Shown: piece by piece, positions 45,417 through 53,169 of the stretch
Position numbering within the stretch: position 1 is the stretch's first letter
How the letters are laid out: every line of letters starts with the position of its first letter
Source of the DNA: JAIQFL01 sp035295745
GTDB lineage: Bacteria; Acidobacteriota; Terriglobia; Bryobacterales; Bryobacteraceae
NCBI GenBank assembly: GCA_035295745.1
Contig: DATGIL010000047.1
Location: 89,092-153,091 of the forward strand
Direction of reading: 5' to 3'
Length of the DNA: 64,000 bases
Made by a program: the position numbers and the translations under genes
The notes under the pieces: generated by a model
Databases searched by the model: none
What the model saw: only the letters and a program-made list of their open reading frames with translations
What the model was told of the DNA's origin: nothing

Positions 45417-45506
45417 GGTGAGGTGCGAGAGTGGTTGAATCGGGCGGTCTCGAAAACCGTTGAACCTTTGCGGGTTCCGTGGGTTCGAATCCCACCCTCA
45501 CCGCCA
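45417..45506 (+). tRNA. tRNA-Ser (anticodon CGA)
   Basis: The 90-nt gene has acceptor GGTGAGG paired with CCTCACC, discriminator G and encoded CCA (45504-45506). The anticodon stem GCGGT/ACCGT encloses the loop CTCGAAA, giving anticodon CGA (decodes UCG). The long variable arm (about 45458-45477) and GGTTCGAATCC T-arm are typical of tRNA-Ser. A -10-like TACAAT is at 45390-45395. It is transcribed divergently from valS. Confidence 0.95.
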
Positions 45507-45578
45507 GAATCGAATCAACAACTTAGCTCGGGCCAGCCGGTTTTCTTGGGCAATTTTGGGTAATGCCTGCGAGATCGG

Positions 45579-45970
45579 GTGCTTGCGCTCGGGGCGTCAC
45601 TGGGCGCGTCGCTACTCGATTTCGTGTTCAAAGCGCGTGCGGCCCAGACGATCGGACGCGGAGCGCTGTTTCGCTTTTTGAGACTGTATTACAACGCGAC
45701 GAGCCCGCTCACGGTCTTCGCGCAGACGTTTGCTTCCCGCTTGTGTCTGAAACGAAGGCTGTGGTCCGCGCGTGGGAAGACGCGGCTTCGTGGGAGGTCC
45801 TACCAAAGTGGGAGAGCCGCATGCCACTGTTCCCGACGTCCTGGAGCCTCGTCGGCGATGCCCCCGGCAATTCGTGTGCGCGTTTTCGCACCGGCACCAG
45901 CGGACTGGCACTCCTTCTGGCGCAGGACGGCTCCGCCTGGCTGAGTCGAAATCGGCGCCCGCGCTTGGAT
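45579..45970 (+). pseudogene. Possible decayed membrane-protein gene fragment
   Basis: One frame reads LGASLLDFVFKARAAQTIG and RFLRLYYNATSPLTVFAQT, which resembles part of a nucleotide-transporter-like MFS protein. It then gives way to another frame around 45740. The pattern suggests a frameshifted remnant, but no full gene or homologue can be proven by eye. The 320-aa frame at 45563-46525 partly overlaps the DksA-like gene on the opposite strand and is not believed as a whole. Confidence 0.25.
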
Positions 45971-46084
45971 GACAGTAGTGCATTCGAGGGAGAATTTATG
46001 GCGTGTCAGCGGTTCGGTGCCGACGACCTCCAGGCCCTTTTTCGCATTGCCGCATGGAGCGGGACCTGCGCCCGAAGAGGCGCC

Positions 46085-46456
46085 TTATGCCGCCAGTTTC
46101 GCCCCGACTGCATCGGCCGCCTCTTCTCCGTCATGTATTTCCTGGCAGTGCAAACAATATGCAGCCCAGGGCACAGCCGCGAGACGTTTGTCAGAAATGG
46201 GCTCCTCGCAGTCCAGGCAAATTCCAAACTCGCCGTCCTCAATGCGCTCCAGCGCCGCGCCGACCTGCATCAAACTCTTCGCGTCCCGTTCGAGGGTACG
46301 AGCGGCGAATTCCCGCTGACCGGCGAGTTGCACCGTCTCGATCTGTTCGTTGGATTGGACAATCCAGAGATCCTCACGCAGGAGCGCCCTGCCGACGATC
46401 TCCGCGCGCTTATTCATCAGCAACGTTCTGTACTTGCTCACATCAGCTTCTTTCAT
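46085..46456 (-). CDS. DksA/TraR-type zinc-finger protein
   Basis: The 123-aa protein has an N-terminal coiled coil (VSKYRTLLMNKRAEIVGRAL) and the C4 zinc finger CLDCEEPISDKRLAAVP followed by CLHC. This matches the TraR/DksA family, which binds the RNA polymerase secondary channel. It is shorter than E. coli DksA, and the acidic tip residues are not obvious, so its activity may differ. A GGAAGG Shine-Dalgarno is 9 nt before ATG 46456. The frame reads back to 46603 but that start lacks a ribosome-binding site. Confidence 0.85.
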   Translation of the reverse strand: MKEADVSKYRTLLMNKRAEIVGRALLREDLWIVQSNEQIETVQLAGQREFAARTLERDAKSLMQVGAALERIEDGEFGICLDCEEPISDKRLAAVPWAAYCLHCQEIHDGEEAADAVGAKLAA

Positions 46457-46775
46457 CACGACATACCTTCCATTCCCGACTGCATAAAGCACGACGCCTG
46501 CCAAGTCACAGACCCGCTGTTCTGAGGGGTTTGGTCGCGCGAACGGAGAGTCTGCGGGCATTCGCCATACCATCTGCCGAGAATCGGCGGCACATGGTGG
46601 CACATCTTGAATGGCCCTGCAATCCCGTCATCAAGCGCCTTCGGCTACTTATGGACGAGGGTCTAACTGGTGGGATATGGCAGAATCATGCTGCCGCTCC
46701 GTGGTCCCACCTTTCTGGTCCAGGTCTAGTCCGAAACTGGCGGGCCGAGAGGTGGTGACTTTAGGATCGGCACTC

Positions 46776-47070
46776 TGGTGAGGTACTCATGAGTTACGAT
46801 TGGGTGGGCTAACATCCGAGAGCTGCAGAGTGTGCTGGAAGGTCGATCCATCCTGAGTTGTGGGAGCGTGCTCGACGTTCCTGCAACCGAACCGGCTGGC
46901 AAGGCGAGTCTGGTTTTGGAACCGAACTACGCTCGCGCAGGACGCGATTCTAAATGCACTGGAGTAAGAAAAGGGGGGCGAGTCGGAGGACCGGACGGCT
47001 GCGGCTCGCCTCGGGTTCTAGGGACACCTGGAGTTGTGCTTGCGAAAATCCAACATCGGGGCCAAGTTGG
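46776..47070 (+). pseudogene. Decayed C-terminus of a sigma-54-dependent activator
   Basis: TTACGATTGGGTGGGC then AACATCCGAGAGCTGCAGAG reads YDWVG-NIRELQSVLE after a one-base insertion near 46810, the conserved end of the AAA domain in NtrC-type activators. Further on, GTCGGAGGACCGGACGG matches exactly the start of the Fis-type helix-turn-helix in the intact activator at 60628-61707, followed by a diverged copy of its tail. The AAA and HTH parts are broken by frameshifts and no start remains. It is a remnant of a gene of the same family. Confidence 0.7.
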
Positions 47071-47129
47071 GTAGGAGAAATCAGACCTGGCTTCCGGCTC
47101 GGCAGGCGCCGCGGCGCTGACTCCCGGCG

Positions 47130-47825
47130 CTACTCTTCACCCGCACGGGCGCGCGTCTCACGGATACTGGTGTTGTAGCCGGAATACTCGATGATGACTT
47201 CTGTCGAGCCGAAGATTTTCGCCTGTGCCACCGAGTGGTTCAGGGCCGGCAGCCAGAACTGCCCAGTGCGTCCATACCGTTGCTCCACCTTCGCACTGCT
47301 GATCCAGAAGGAGGGATTCTTCGCAGGTTCGCCTTCAATCCGGGCAATGGCAAAATCCTCGGCGTCCACCCAGATACGGCCGCGAATAGCGAATTTGCTC
47401 GGCTTCTTGGGATCGATCTCCAAAACATAGTTGGCCCGCCCATCCGAGTCCTCCATTCCGATCAGGCGGAATTCGTAGTTTTCGGGGATGATGCGGCTTT
47501 CTCTGCGCTCACCCTTCAAGCTGGATTCCGTTTCCGCATCGATCATCTTACGGATGATGTGGCTCCGGACGAATCCCGAACCGCTTTCAGACACGACCTC
47601 AAACTTCTTAACCCTGTCGCTGCCGCAGGACATGCGCACTGTCATCTCGGCCGTCTTGCCGGACTTTTTGTTTTCGAACCGGTAATGCCGGACTCCTGAA
47701 TAGCCGGCCAGAGCGGCGAGCCTGTCATTATCCGCTTGTAACATGCGCTCCAGGATTTCCGGGGCGGTCAGAGATGGCGACGAATCGCCTTGCATCATAG
47801 CGAGAAAGAAAAGAGTGGTTAGCAT
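47130..47825 (-). CDS. Exported LolA-like protein of unknown function
   Basis: The 231-aa protein has a short hydrophobic N-terminus (TTLFFLAMMQGDSS) and then ILERMLQADNDRLAALAGYSG. The body is beta-rich with YVLEIDPKKPSKFAIRGRIW and VDAEDFAIARIEGEPAKNPS, phrasing typical of outer-membrane-lipoprotein-sorting-like (LolA/LolB fold) proteins. It resembles the 282-aa gene at 11218-12066 in style. It has no evident partner in the neighbourhood. Confidence 0.7.
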   Translation of the reverse strand: MLTTLFFLAMMQGDSSPSLTAPEILERMLQADNDRLAALAGYSGVRHYRFENKKSGKTAEMTVRMSCGSDRVKKFEVVSESGSGFVRSHIIRKMIDAETESSLKGERRESRIIPENYEFRLIGMEDSDGRANYVLEIDPKKPSKFAIRGRIWVDAEDFAIARIEGEPAKNPSFWISSAKVEQRYGRTGQFWLPALNHSVAQAKIFGSTEVIIEYSGYNTSIRETRARAGEE

Positions 47826-48170
47826 CGGAATCTCAACTCCAAGTTAGACTTACTGCGCGGCTTACTGTCCGCACTTTCCGTTATCACTATGTGCACTCGG
47901 CTCGCCAACCTGTGGCAGTGTGAACGTCCTTTATTATAAGGCGCGGAGTCGTCACGAGGATGTCGCATGCCGAAGGCAAGTGCCGAAAATCGGCGCCAGA
48001 GACGGACGACGAGCGGGCAAACAAGGGCGATTCTGTGGCAGCCGACGTGCATTTCGGAGTTCCGGCTGCCGCTTAAGCAATCGAACTCGCGTGCCACGCC
48101 GCTTTGGAGATTGCCGACACGCCGACCACGGGCAAAATGAACGTTTCAAACATGGAGGTCGATCGCGACA
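47826..48170. other. Intergenic stretch before the radical SAM gene
   Basis: 345 bp with no credible gene. It holds a short inverted repeat (GCAGCCG near 48036 and CGGCTGC near 48064) and a GGAGG 12 nt before the radical SAM start at 48171. Confidence 0.45.
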
Positions 48171-49508
48171 ATGAGTACCGCGACTAAGGACAGCGAGATG
48201 ATGACAGTGTCTGATGATGAGGTAAAGGGCCGGAATGGCTATCCAGACGGCAGAATTGCAATTCACGAGTTACCGGTCCTCGGCACGGGCAATTCGCCCA
48301 GAATTCCATTCACCGGGCCGCCGCTGAGTCTTCCGGCTCCCGTGTTTCCAAGGCACCCCGAGAAGTGTGGCGATGTGGAGCCTGACCGAAAGTATCTCCC
48401 CCGGGACGGGAATCCCTATCGCACGAGGGTGACAGTGCCGATGATAGCGCGGGCGCTGAAGGGATGGCTCGTCCCTTACGTGGGCTCGCGGGTCAAAGCG
48501 GGCGAATTTCATCCCATCATTTCTTACCTGTTTACCGAATGGAAATGCAACCTCGACTGCCACTACTGCTGGGCGTTCGACAATCGCGTCAAGGGCATGA
48601 CAGAGGATACCGCCCGGCGCTCGATCGACTGGCTGCATGATACCGGTTGCCGGGTGCTTGCGCTGATGGGGGGCGAGGTTTTACTCCGTCCGGATTTCGC
48701 GCACAAAGTAGTCGATTACGCGGTGCAGAAGGGCTTCTGGGTGTATGTGCCCACCAATGGCCGGCTGATGCGTCCGGAGGTGATCGATCAGCTCGGCGAC
48801 GCAGGCGTCGCTACCTTCAACCTTGCCGTCGACTCCGTCGCGGACCGCAAAGAGCTGCCGAAGGCGCTCGATCCGATCCGGCGTTATTTCGAATACCTGA
48901 TCAAGAAGCAATACGTGTACGGATTCAGCGTGTTCTTCAACATCAATATCACGCGAATCAACCTGGAAGACGTCCGCCGGTTGACGGAAATCGCCCACGA
49001 GGTCGGGATCGCGACCGACTACCACATTAACGAGACGCCGATGCTCGAGCAGCCGCACTTCAAGCACAAAGACGGCAACAGTACGTACATTGCGAAAGAG
49101 GATTGGCCGGAAGTCGACGCGACCATCGATTGGCTGATCGAAAAGAATCGATCGGGCTACAAGATGGTGAACTCTGTGCGGCGGCTGGAGGAGATGAAGG
49201 CGTTCATGCGCGGCAAGCTGCAAGAGTGGGACTGCCGCGCGGGACAGAATTCGCTGATCATCCGTACCGATGGGACGCTTGCTCCCTGCTTCCCTATGTA
49301 TAGCGCGACGCACGACTGGGGAACGGCGGGCCAGCCGCGATTCGAGAAGGAACAGCTTGCCGGCATGAAGGTGGAATGCCAGAAGCGTTGCTTTTCCACC
49401 CTGAACCATAACCTGGCGTACTGCTACAATGCATCCCGCGCGATCCGATGGACGCTCAGACAGGCCCTCCACGGATTTCAGGGGACTACTGGAAGCTTTG
49501 ACGATTAG
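48171..49508 (+). CDS. Radical SAM protein with C-terminal cysteine motif (SPASM-like)
   Basis: The 445-aa enzyme has the CX3CX2C cluster motif as CNLDCHYCW (Cys 126, 130, 133) in LFTEWKCNLDCHYCW. GGE follows in LMGGEVLLRPDF, and the barrel continues with NGRLMRPEVIDQL. The C-terminus has extra cysteines (CRAGQ, LAPCFPMY, CQKRCFSTL, AYCYN), suggesting a SPASM-like auxiliary Fe-S site. The first about 110 residues are unusual. No peptide precursor or partner is encoded next to it. It may modify a peptide or lipid, but this is unknown. Confidence 0.86.
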   Translation: MSTATKDSEMMTVSDDEVKGRNGYPDGRIAIHELPVLGTGNSPRIPFTGPPLSLPAPVFPRHPEKCGDVEPDRKYLPRDGNPYRTRVTVPMIARALKGWLVPYVGSRVKAGEFHPIISYLFTEWKCNLDCHYCWAFDNRVKGMTEDTARRSIDWLHDTGCRVLALMGGEVLLRPDFAHKVVDYAVQKGFWVYVPTNGRLMRPEVIDQLGDAGVATFNLAVDSVADRKELPKALDPIRRYFEYLIKKQYVYGFSVFFNINITRINLEDVRRLTEIAHEVGIATDYHINETPMLEQPHFKHKDGNSTYIAKEDWPEVDATIDWLIEKNRSGYKMVNSVRRLEEMKAFMRGKLQEWDCRAGQNSLIIRTDGTLAPCFPMYSATHDWGTAGQPRFEKEQLAGMKVECQKRCFSTLNHNLAYCYNASRAIRWTLRQALHGFQGTTGSFDD

Positions 49509-50567
49509 CCTTCCGCTCCTCAGCGGCTCACGGACCGCGCCACCGCGAGTGATCCAATCGCCCCGCTCCCGTTGATGTACCGAAACTGTATGCGCCGGAT
49601 GTAGGGCTCGACGGGTGCCGTCATTCGCCCAGCTCGCGTCCGGACGCTTTTTGCGCAAACCGCAAGCCGCGTCTCGGTGATCTATCGGCACCGGTCGTCC
49701 CCCCGCCAGCTTGGCGGCCGGCCATGGCACGGAGTGCGGTTGCGTCCCTGCGGCCGCACTCGCTTCATCCGCCAACATCAAACTGGCAGGCATGTTAAAG
49801 CTGTTGGATTGGTTCGCTGCGGGCTTGGATCACCGCACCGTCGATCCTGATTGGTAAGAAGTGTTCGTCGATGTTTCGGCTCTGACGGCCGCGGACGCAC
49901 GGGGCATTGAACGGCTCTATCGCTGAGGTGGTCGGGCGCTCGCTTGAGAGCCGCGCGGCCACCGTAGTCCGTCGAATTCCTCGGGAGTCCGGGTGGTAGT
50001 GTTTCCCCGGCGCTCCGGCTGGCCGTGGATTTCGAGCGTGTGCTGGTTGCCTGGTCTCTTCGGGTAAGCCCGGCATCACACCCGCGCGAAGTGACGTCCG
50101 CTTTTCTCTCCGTCACTACCGGTAGAACAAGATCAGGCTGTCCTAATTAGTCTCCTCATTCCTTTTGCCTGTCCCCCAAACTAAACCTCGGAAATGCAAT
50201 CGGTGATAGTACCTTGCACGAGACAAGCCGAGCCCAGCGATCACAGTTGACGGAAGCTGTCTCGCGGCTGCCGCGAGCCCCGTCCAAACCAAAGCATTAG
50301 AAGACATTTCACTTTGCCTCCGCGCCGATCTCGGCAAGCGATGTCGGCGCTTGACTGAGTAGTCACGTGAGAGGTGAACAGCCAGGAACATCGTCGCACG
50401 CACTTTGGCAGCGGAGCGATTGATAAAGCTTTGCCATGCAACGCATAGGGCCGGCGAGTTGAGGAATAAGCTGCGCGCCGGCATCTGGCAGCCGGAGTGC
50501 CTTATCAGAAGCAAAGCAGCCAAGATCGAGGCCACTTCAGTCTCGCAAACTAAAAAGGAGTAATGAA
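49509..50567. other. Long intergenic stretch with no recognised gene
   Basis: About 1.06 kb. Frames on the minus strand at 49778-50116 and 50143-50574 are short, Arg-rich and without family resemblance. No transposase, repeat or tRNA was recognised. The right end carries the ribosome-binding site AGGAG for the outer-membrane gene at 50568. Decayed genes are possible but not shown. Confidence 0.4.
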
Positions 50568-51164
50568 ATGTCAAAGTTCAACGCTTTTCTAACGCTGTTC
50601 GCCGCTACCGTCGTCGTGACACTGCCGGCTTATTCTCAGGAGGACTACCGCTCGGAAGTCACTGTCCAGGGGATCGGTAGCTTTACCAAAGAGACGACGC
50701 AGTCCGGAATTAAACAAGACGCTACCAATACCGGCGGCATTCTGGCGGGGTATCGCTTCTACTTTACCAGGCATCTCGGCGCGGAGATCGACTATGGCTA
50801 CACTCTGAACACGCAGAACTACCGCTTCGCGACGGGCACAACCGGCATCAAGAGTTACTCGCACGAAACAACAGGCGCCCTAGTTTATCGCGTGCCGTTC
50901 AAGAAGGTGAATCTGTTCGCTCTTGCCGGAGCGGGAGCGATCATATTCAATCCCAAGGACCTTCGCGGAATCGACTATCAGGCGCGTGCCGCATTCGTCT
51001 ACGGCGCCGGCGCCGACTACAACCTTACTCACCGCTTGTTCCTGCGGGCAGAGTATCGGGGCTTGGTCTATAACTCGCCCACGTATAACATCGCGGGGCT
51101 GGTCGGAACGGATCGCACGACGCACCGCGCCGAGCCTTCCGTGGGTCTTGGGTTTCGATTCTGA
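50568..51164 (+). CDS. Outer-membrane beta-barrel protein (porin-like)
   Basis: The 198-aa protein has a signal peptide (KFNAFLTLFAATVVVTLPAYSQ) and eight or so amphipathic strands (GGILAGYRFYFTRHLGAEID, SVGLGFRF), ending with a C-terminal Phe as in OmpA/OmpX-type barrels. AGGAG precedes ATG 50568 by 7 nt. A strong hairpin terminator follows the stop. The role is unknown. Confidence 0.85.
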   Translation: MSKFNAFLTLFAATVVVTLPAYSQEDYRSEVTVQGIGSFTKETTQSGIKQDATNTGGILAGYRFYFTRHLGAEIDYGYTLNTQNYRFATGTTGIKSYSHETTGALVYRVPFKKVNLFALAGAGAIIFNPKDLRGIDYQARAAFVYGAGADYNLTHRLFLRAEYRGLVYNSPTYNIAGLVGTDRTTHRAEPSVGLGFRF

Positions 51165-51196
51165 TTCACGATCGTTGACGACGTTCGCGCGCGCAG

Positions 51197-51246
51197 CGCT
51201 GCCGGCCAGTTGGAGCCCTCGCTCCAGAGGCCGGCAGCGGTGTTTT
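51197..51246 (+). terminator. Intrinsic terminator after the outer-membrane barrel gene
   Basis: CGCTGCCGGCC (51197-51207) pairs perfectly with GGCCGGCAGCG (51229-51239), with a nested TGGAG/CTCCA stem. A short T-run (TGTTTTG) follows. Confidence 0.78.
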
Positions 51247-51262
51247 GTGAACTAGAGGCCAA

Positions 51263-52003
51263 GTGACATGTGCTTCCATGGAACGATTATGTATGGATGA
51301 GGAGCGTCCCGACAAACCGCGTAGACCGAGGCAAGCCAGGCTCTCCGGCGAACGGCGCCGGGAAGAGATTTTGAAGTCGGCCGAACTGCTGTTTGCCGCT
51401 ACCGGTCTGAGGTCGACCACGACTGCCGCTCTGGCGAAGGCGGCGGGCATTTCCGAGGCAATCCTGTTCAGGCATTTTGCCGCCAAGCAGAAGCTGTTCG
51501 AAAGAGTAGTGGAGCGCAATACCCAGGAACGTTTGGCGGGGCTGGAGGGCCGGCTCTCTTCGATCCCGAACCTTCCGCCCCTCGAGTGTATCGATCGCAT
51601 GGCTGAAGCAACAATCCTGGCGTGTGCGGATGGCGAGGGTAACGCCTCAGTAATGGCCTGGGCGCTGTTGGAAATGCCTGAATTCGCGGCGAACGTCTAC
51701 CGCGGCGAGATCGGCGCCACCGAGCTCATGTGGAACAGTGAAATCTGCAGACGTTTTGCAGAGTCGCCCGTCCGTCCCCGCCTTGCAATCCACGTAGTGC
51801 CGTACGTGGTCCATGGCTGCATGGCATTCGGGTTGTGGCTTGCTACTCTACGGCACAAAGCTGAAACGGCTCGAGCTCACGCGCGGCAGTACGCCGAAGG
51901 GGTCGTGGACGCCACCAGGATGGTTCTCAGTTTCTGCCCGGAGTCCCTTAGGGCCGGTGGCACCAAGGTGCCGGCCGAAGAGGGAGTTTGTCGGGCGAGT
52001 TGA
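51263..52003 (+). CDS. TetR/AcrR family transcriptional regulator
   Basis: The 246-aa regulator has the TetR helix-turn-helix in RREEILKSAELLFAATGLRS and TTTAALAKAAGISEAILFRHF. The C-terminal ligand domain is alpha-helical. It starts with GTG at 51263 (AGAGG 4 nt upstream); ATG at 51278 and 51293 are alternatives. It is followed within 20 bp by the secreted hypothetical, which could be its target. Confidence 0.9.
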   Translation: MTCASMERLCMDEERPDKPRRPRQARLSGERRREEILKSAELLFAATGLRSTTTAALAKAAGISEAILFRHFAAKQKLFERVVERNTQERLAGLEGRLSSIPNLPPLECIDRMAEATILACADGEGNASVMAWALLEMPEFAANVYRGEIGATELMWNSEICRRFAESPVRPRLAIHVVPYVVHGCMAFGLWLATLRHKAETARAHARQYAEGVVDATRMVLSFCPESLRAGGTKVPAEEGVCRAS

Positions 52004-52022
52004 TTGATTCGAGGTGACTGGA

Positions 52023-52811
52023 ATGGGACAAGTGCTGGTTGGCGCCAACGTTCGGAGGTACTTCCTTCTGCTGTGCGCGTGGATTTTCGCGCTTCCAGTG
52101 GCGCATGCCGCGGTCTGCGACCCCAAGGCCTTCCATGGCGCCTATGGCTTTTCCTTGACCGGCACCACCACAATCGGCGGTCCGAAGCGGCCTGTCGCCG
52201 TAGTAGGCCGGCTGGTAGTGGATGATTCCGGGAATCTGAGCGGTATTTCGTCGACGAGCTTTACAGGACTGATCCTCGGTAATCCCGTCACGGGCAGATA
52301 TGAGGCTCATTTCGACTGCTCCGTCACGTGGAGTTTGCAGGATGACTCCGGAAATTTCCAGCACTTCGCCGGAACGATGAGCGGCGACGACGGGCACGTG
52401 ACGTTCCGGCAGACCGATCCGGGCGGCGCCGGGAACGGCATTCTGCGCCGGACCATGGATGGGTGTTCCGTATCCAGCCTGGCGGGGACATTCCAGGTGA
52501 CGGCATCCGGCAGGACCGTAGACGTCAATACCGCAGTCGATTCCGGCCGCGTTTCGGTTCGGGGCGTGCTGATCGCCGATGGCACCGGCAACCTTTTCTT
52601 CGACTCCGGGCCCGACGAGCCCGCGCTGGCTGTGGGAAGTTACGAGGTCCAGGACGATTGCTTCGTGAAGCTCGTCCTGGAGTTGCCGGCGGACGAGCAC
52701 CAGGCGGCCGCGATGCACTTTCGCGCGATTGTAGTCGACAACGGCCGTGAGGTTCTGGGCATTCAGACTGATTCGGGTACGATCGTCGCGGTTCGGCTGG
52801 CTTCTCAATAA
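52023..52811 (+). CDS. Secreted two-repeat beta protein of unknown function
   Basis: The 262-aa protein has a signal peptide (YFLLLCAWIFALPVAHA) and two similar halves. Each has a G-Y/T-F opening strand (FHGAYGFSLTG, LAGTFQVTASG), then GRL/GVL-x-D-G-T/S-GNL and a following Cys/Phe-rich strand (AHFDCSVTWSL, DDCFVKLVLEL). I do not recognise the family. GAGG is 8 nt before ATG 52023. A terminator follows the stop at 52865. Confidence 0.72.
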   Translation: MGQVLVGANVRRYFLLLCAWIFALPVAHAAVCDPKAFHGAYGFSLTGTTTIGGPKRPVAVVGRLVVDDSGNLSGISSTSFTGLILGNPVTGRYEAHFDCSVTWSLQDDSGNFQHFAGTMSGDDGHVTFRQTDPGGAGNGILRRTMDGCSVSSLAGTFQVTASGRTVDVNTAVDSGRVSVRGVLIADGTGNLFFDSGPDEPALAVGSYEVQDDCFVKLVLELPADEHQAAAMHFRAIVVDNGREVLGIQTDSGTIVAVRLASQ

Positions 52812-52864
52812 CTTGGTGGCGCGCCGCTTTCATCTTTGGTACTGATGCCCACCTCCTAAGAACG

Positions 52865-52890
52865 AAACCGCCGTGGTCACGGCGGTTTTT
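52865..52890 (+). terminator. Intrinsic terminator after the secreted protein gene
   Basis: AAACCGCCGTG-GTC-ACGGCGG is followed by TTTTT, a textbook Rho-independent terminator. Confidence 0.9.
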
Positions 52891-53029
52891 GCTTTCCATC
52901 GGCGTCCAATGTACAGCTTATTGATCCGGCTCCCCTTAGCGAAACGTGGTTCTCGCGTGCCCGGATGCGCAAACGGATTTTGCGCGGGGCGGCAGTGAAC
53001 TTCGCGAACCTCAGACTTTCCTTGCTTTA

Positions 53030-53100
53030 GAATGTGAGCTTCAGCGCGCCAGTTGCGCCGAGCGCGGGCCGCCGATCTGGTAGAGCGGATTGAGGCCGGG
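53030..53100 (-). pseudogene. 3'-end fragment of a TonB-dependent receptor, inverted
   Basis: On the minus strand the sequence reads GLNPLYQIGGPRSAQLA, the typical C-terminus of Oar-like receptors, then a 2-nt insertion breaks the final LKLTF. The 36 nt at 53047-53082 are the reverse complement of 56197-56232 in the adjacent receptor gene, with one mismatch. It is a leftover of another receptor gene or of a rearrangement. Confidence 0.7.
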
Positions 53101-53169
53101 GTCTGGCCGGGTCCGGCGTTATACTACGACTAAACCTGGGAACGCCGTCTGAACGAAGAGGAGTACTGA

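Noticed and set aside
45563..46525. 320-codon open frame on the plus strand
   Set aside because: Its right half is antisense to the DksA-like gene with its zinc finger; only the left part may be gene debris.
48681..49793. 370-codon open frame on the minus strand
   Set aside because: Antisense to the radical SAM gene; text is Arg/Ala-rich without domains.
50143..50574. 143-codon open frame on the minus strand
   Set aside because: Overlaps the outer-membrane gene start, lacks domain resemblance and a start signal; kept only as part of an unassigned gap.
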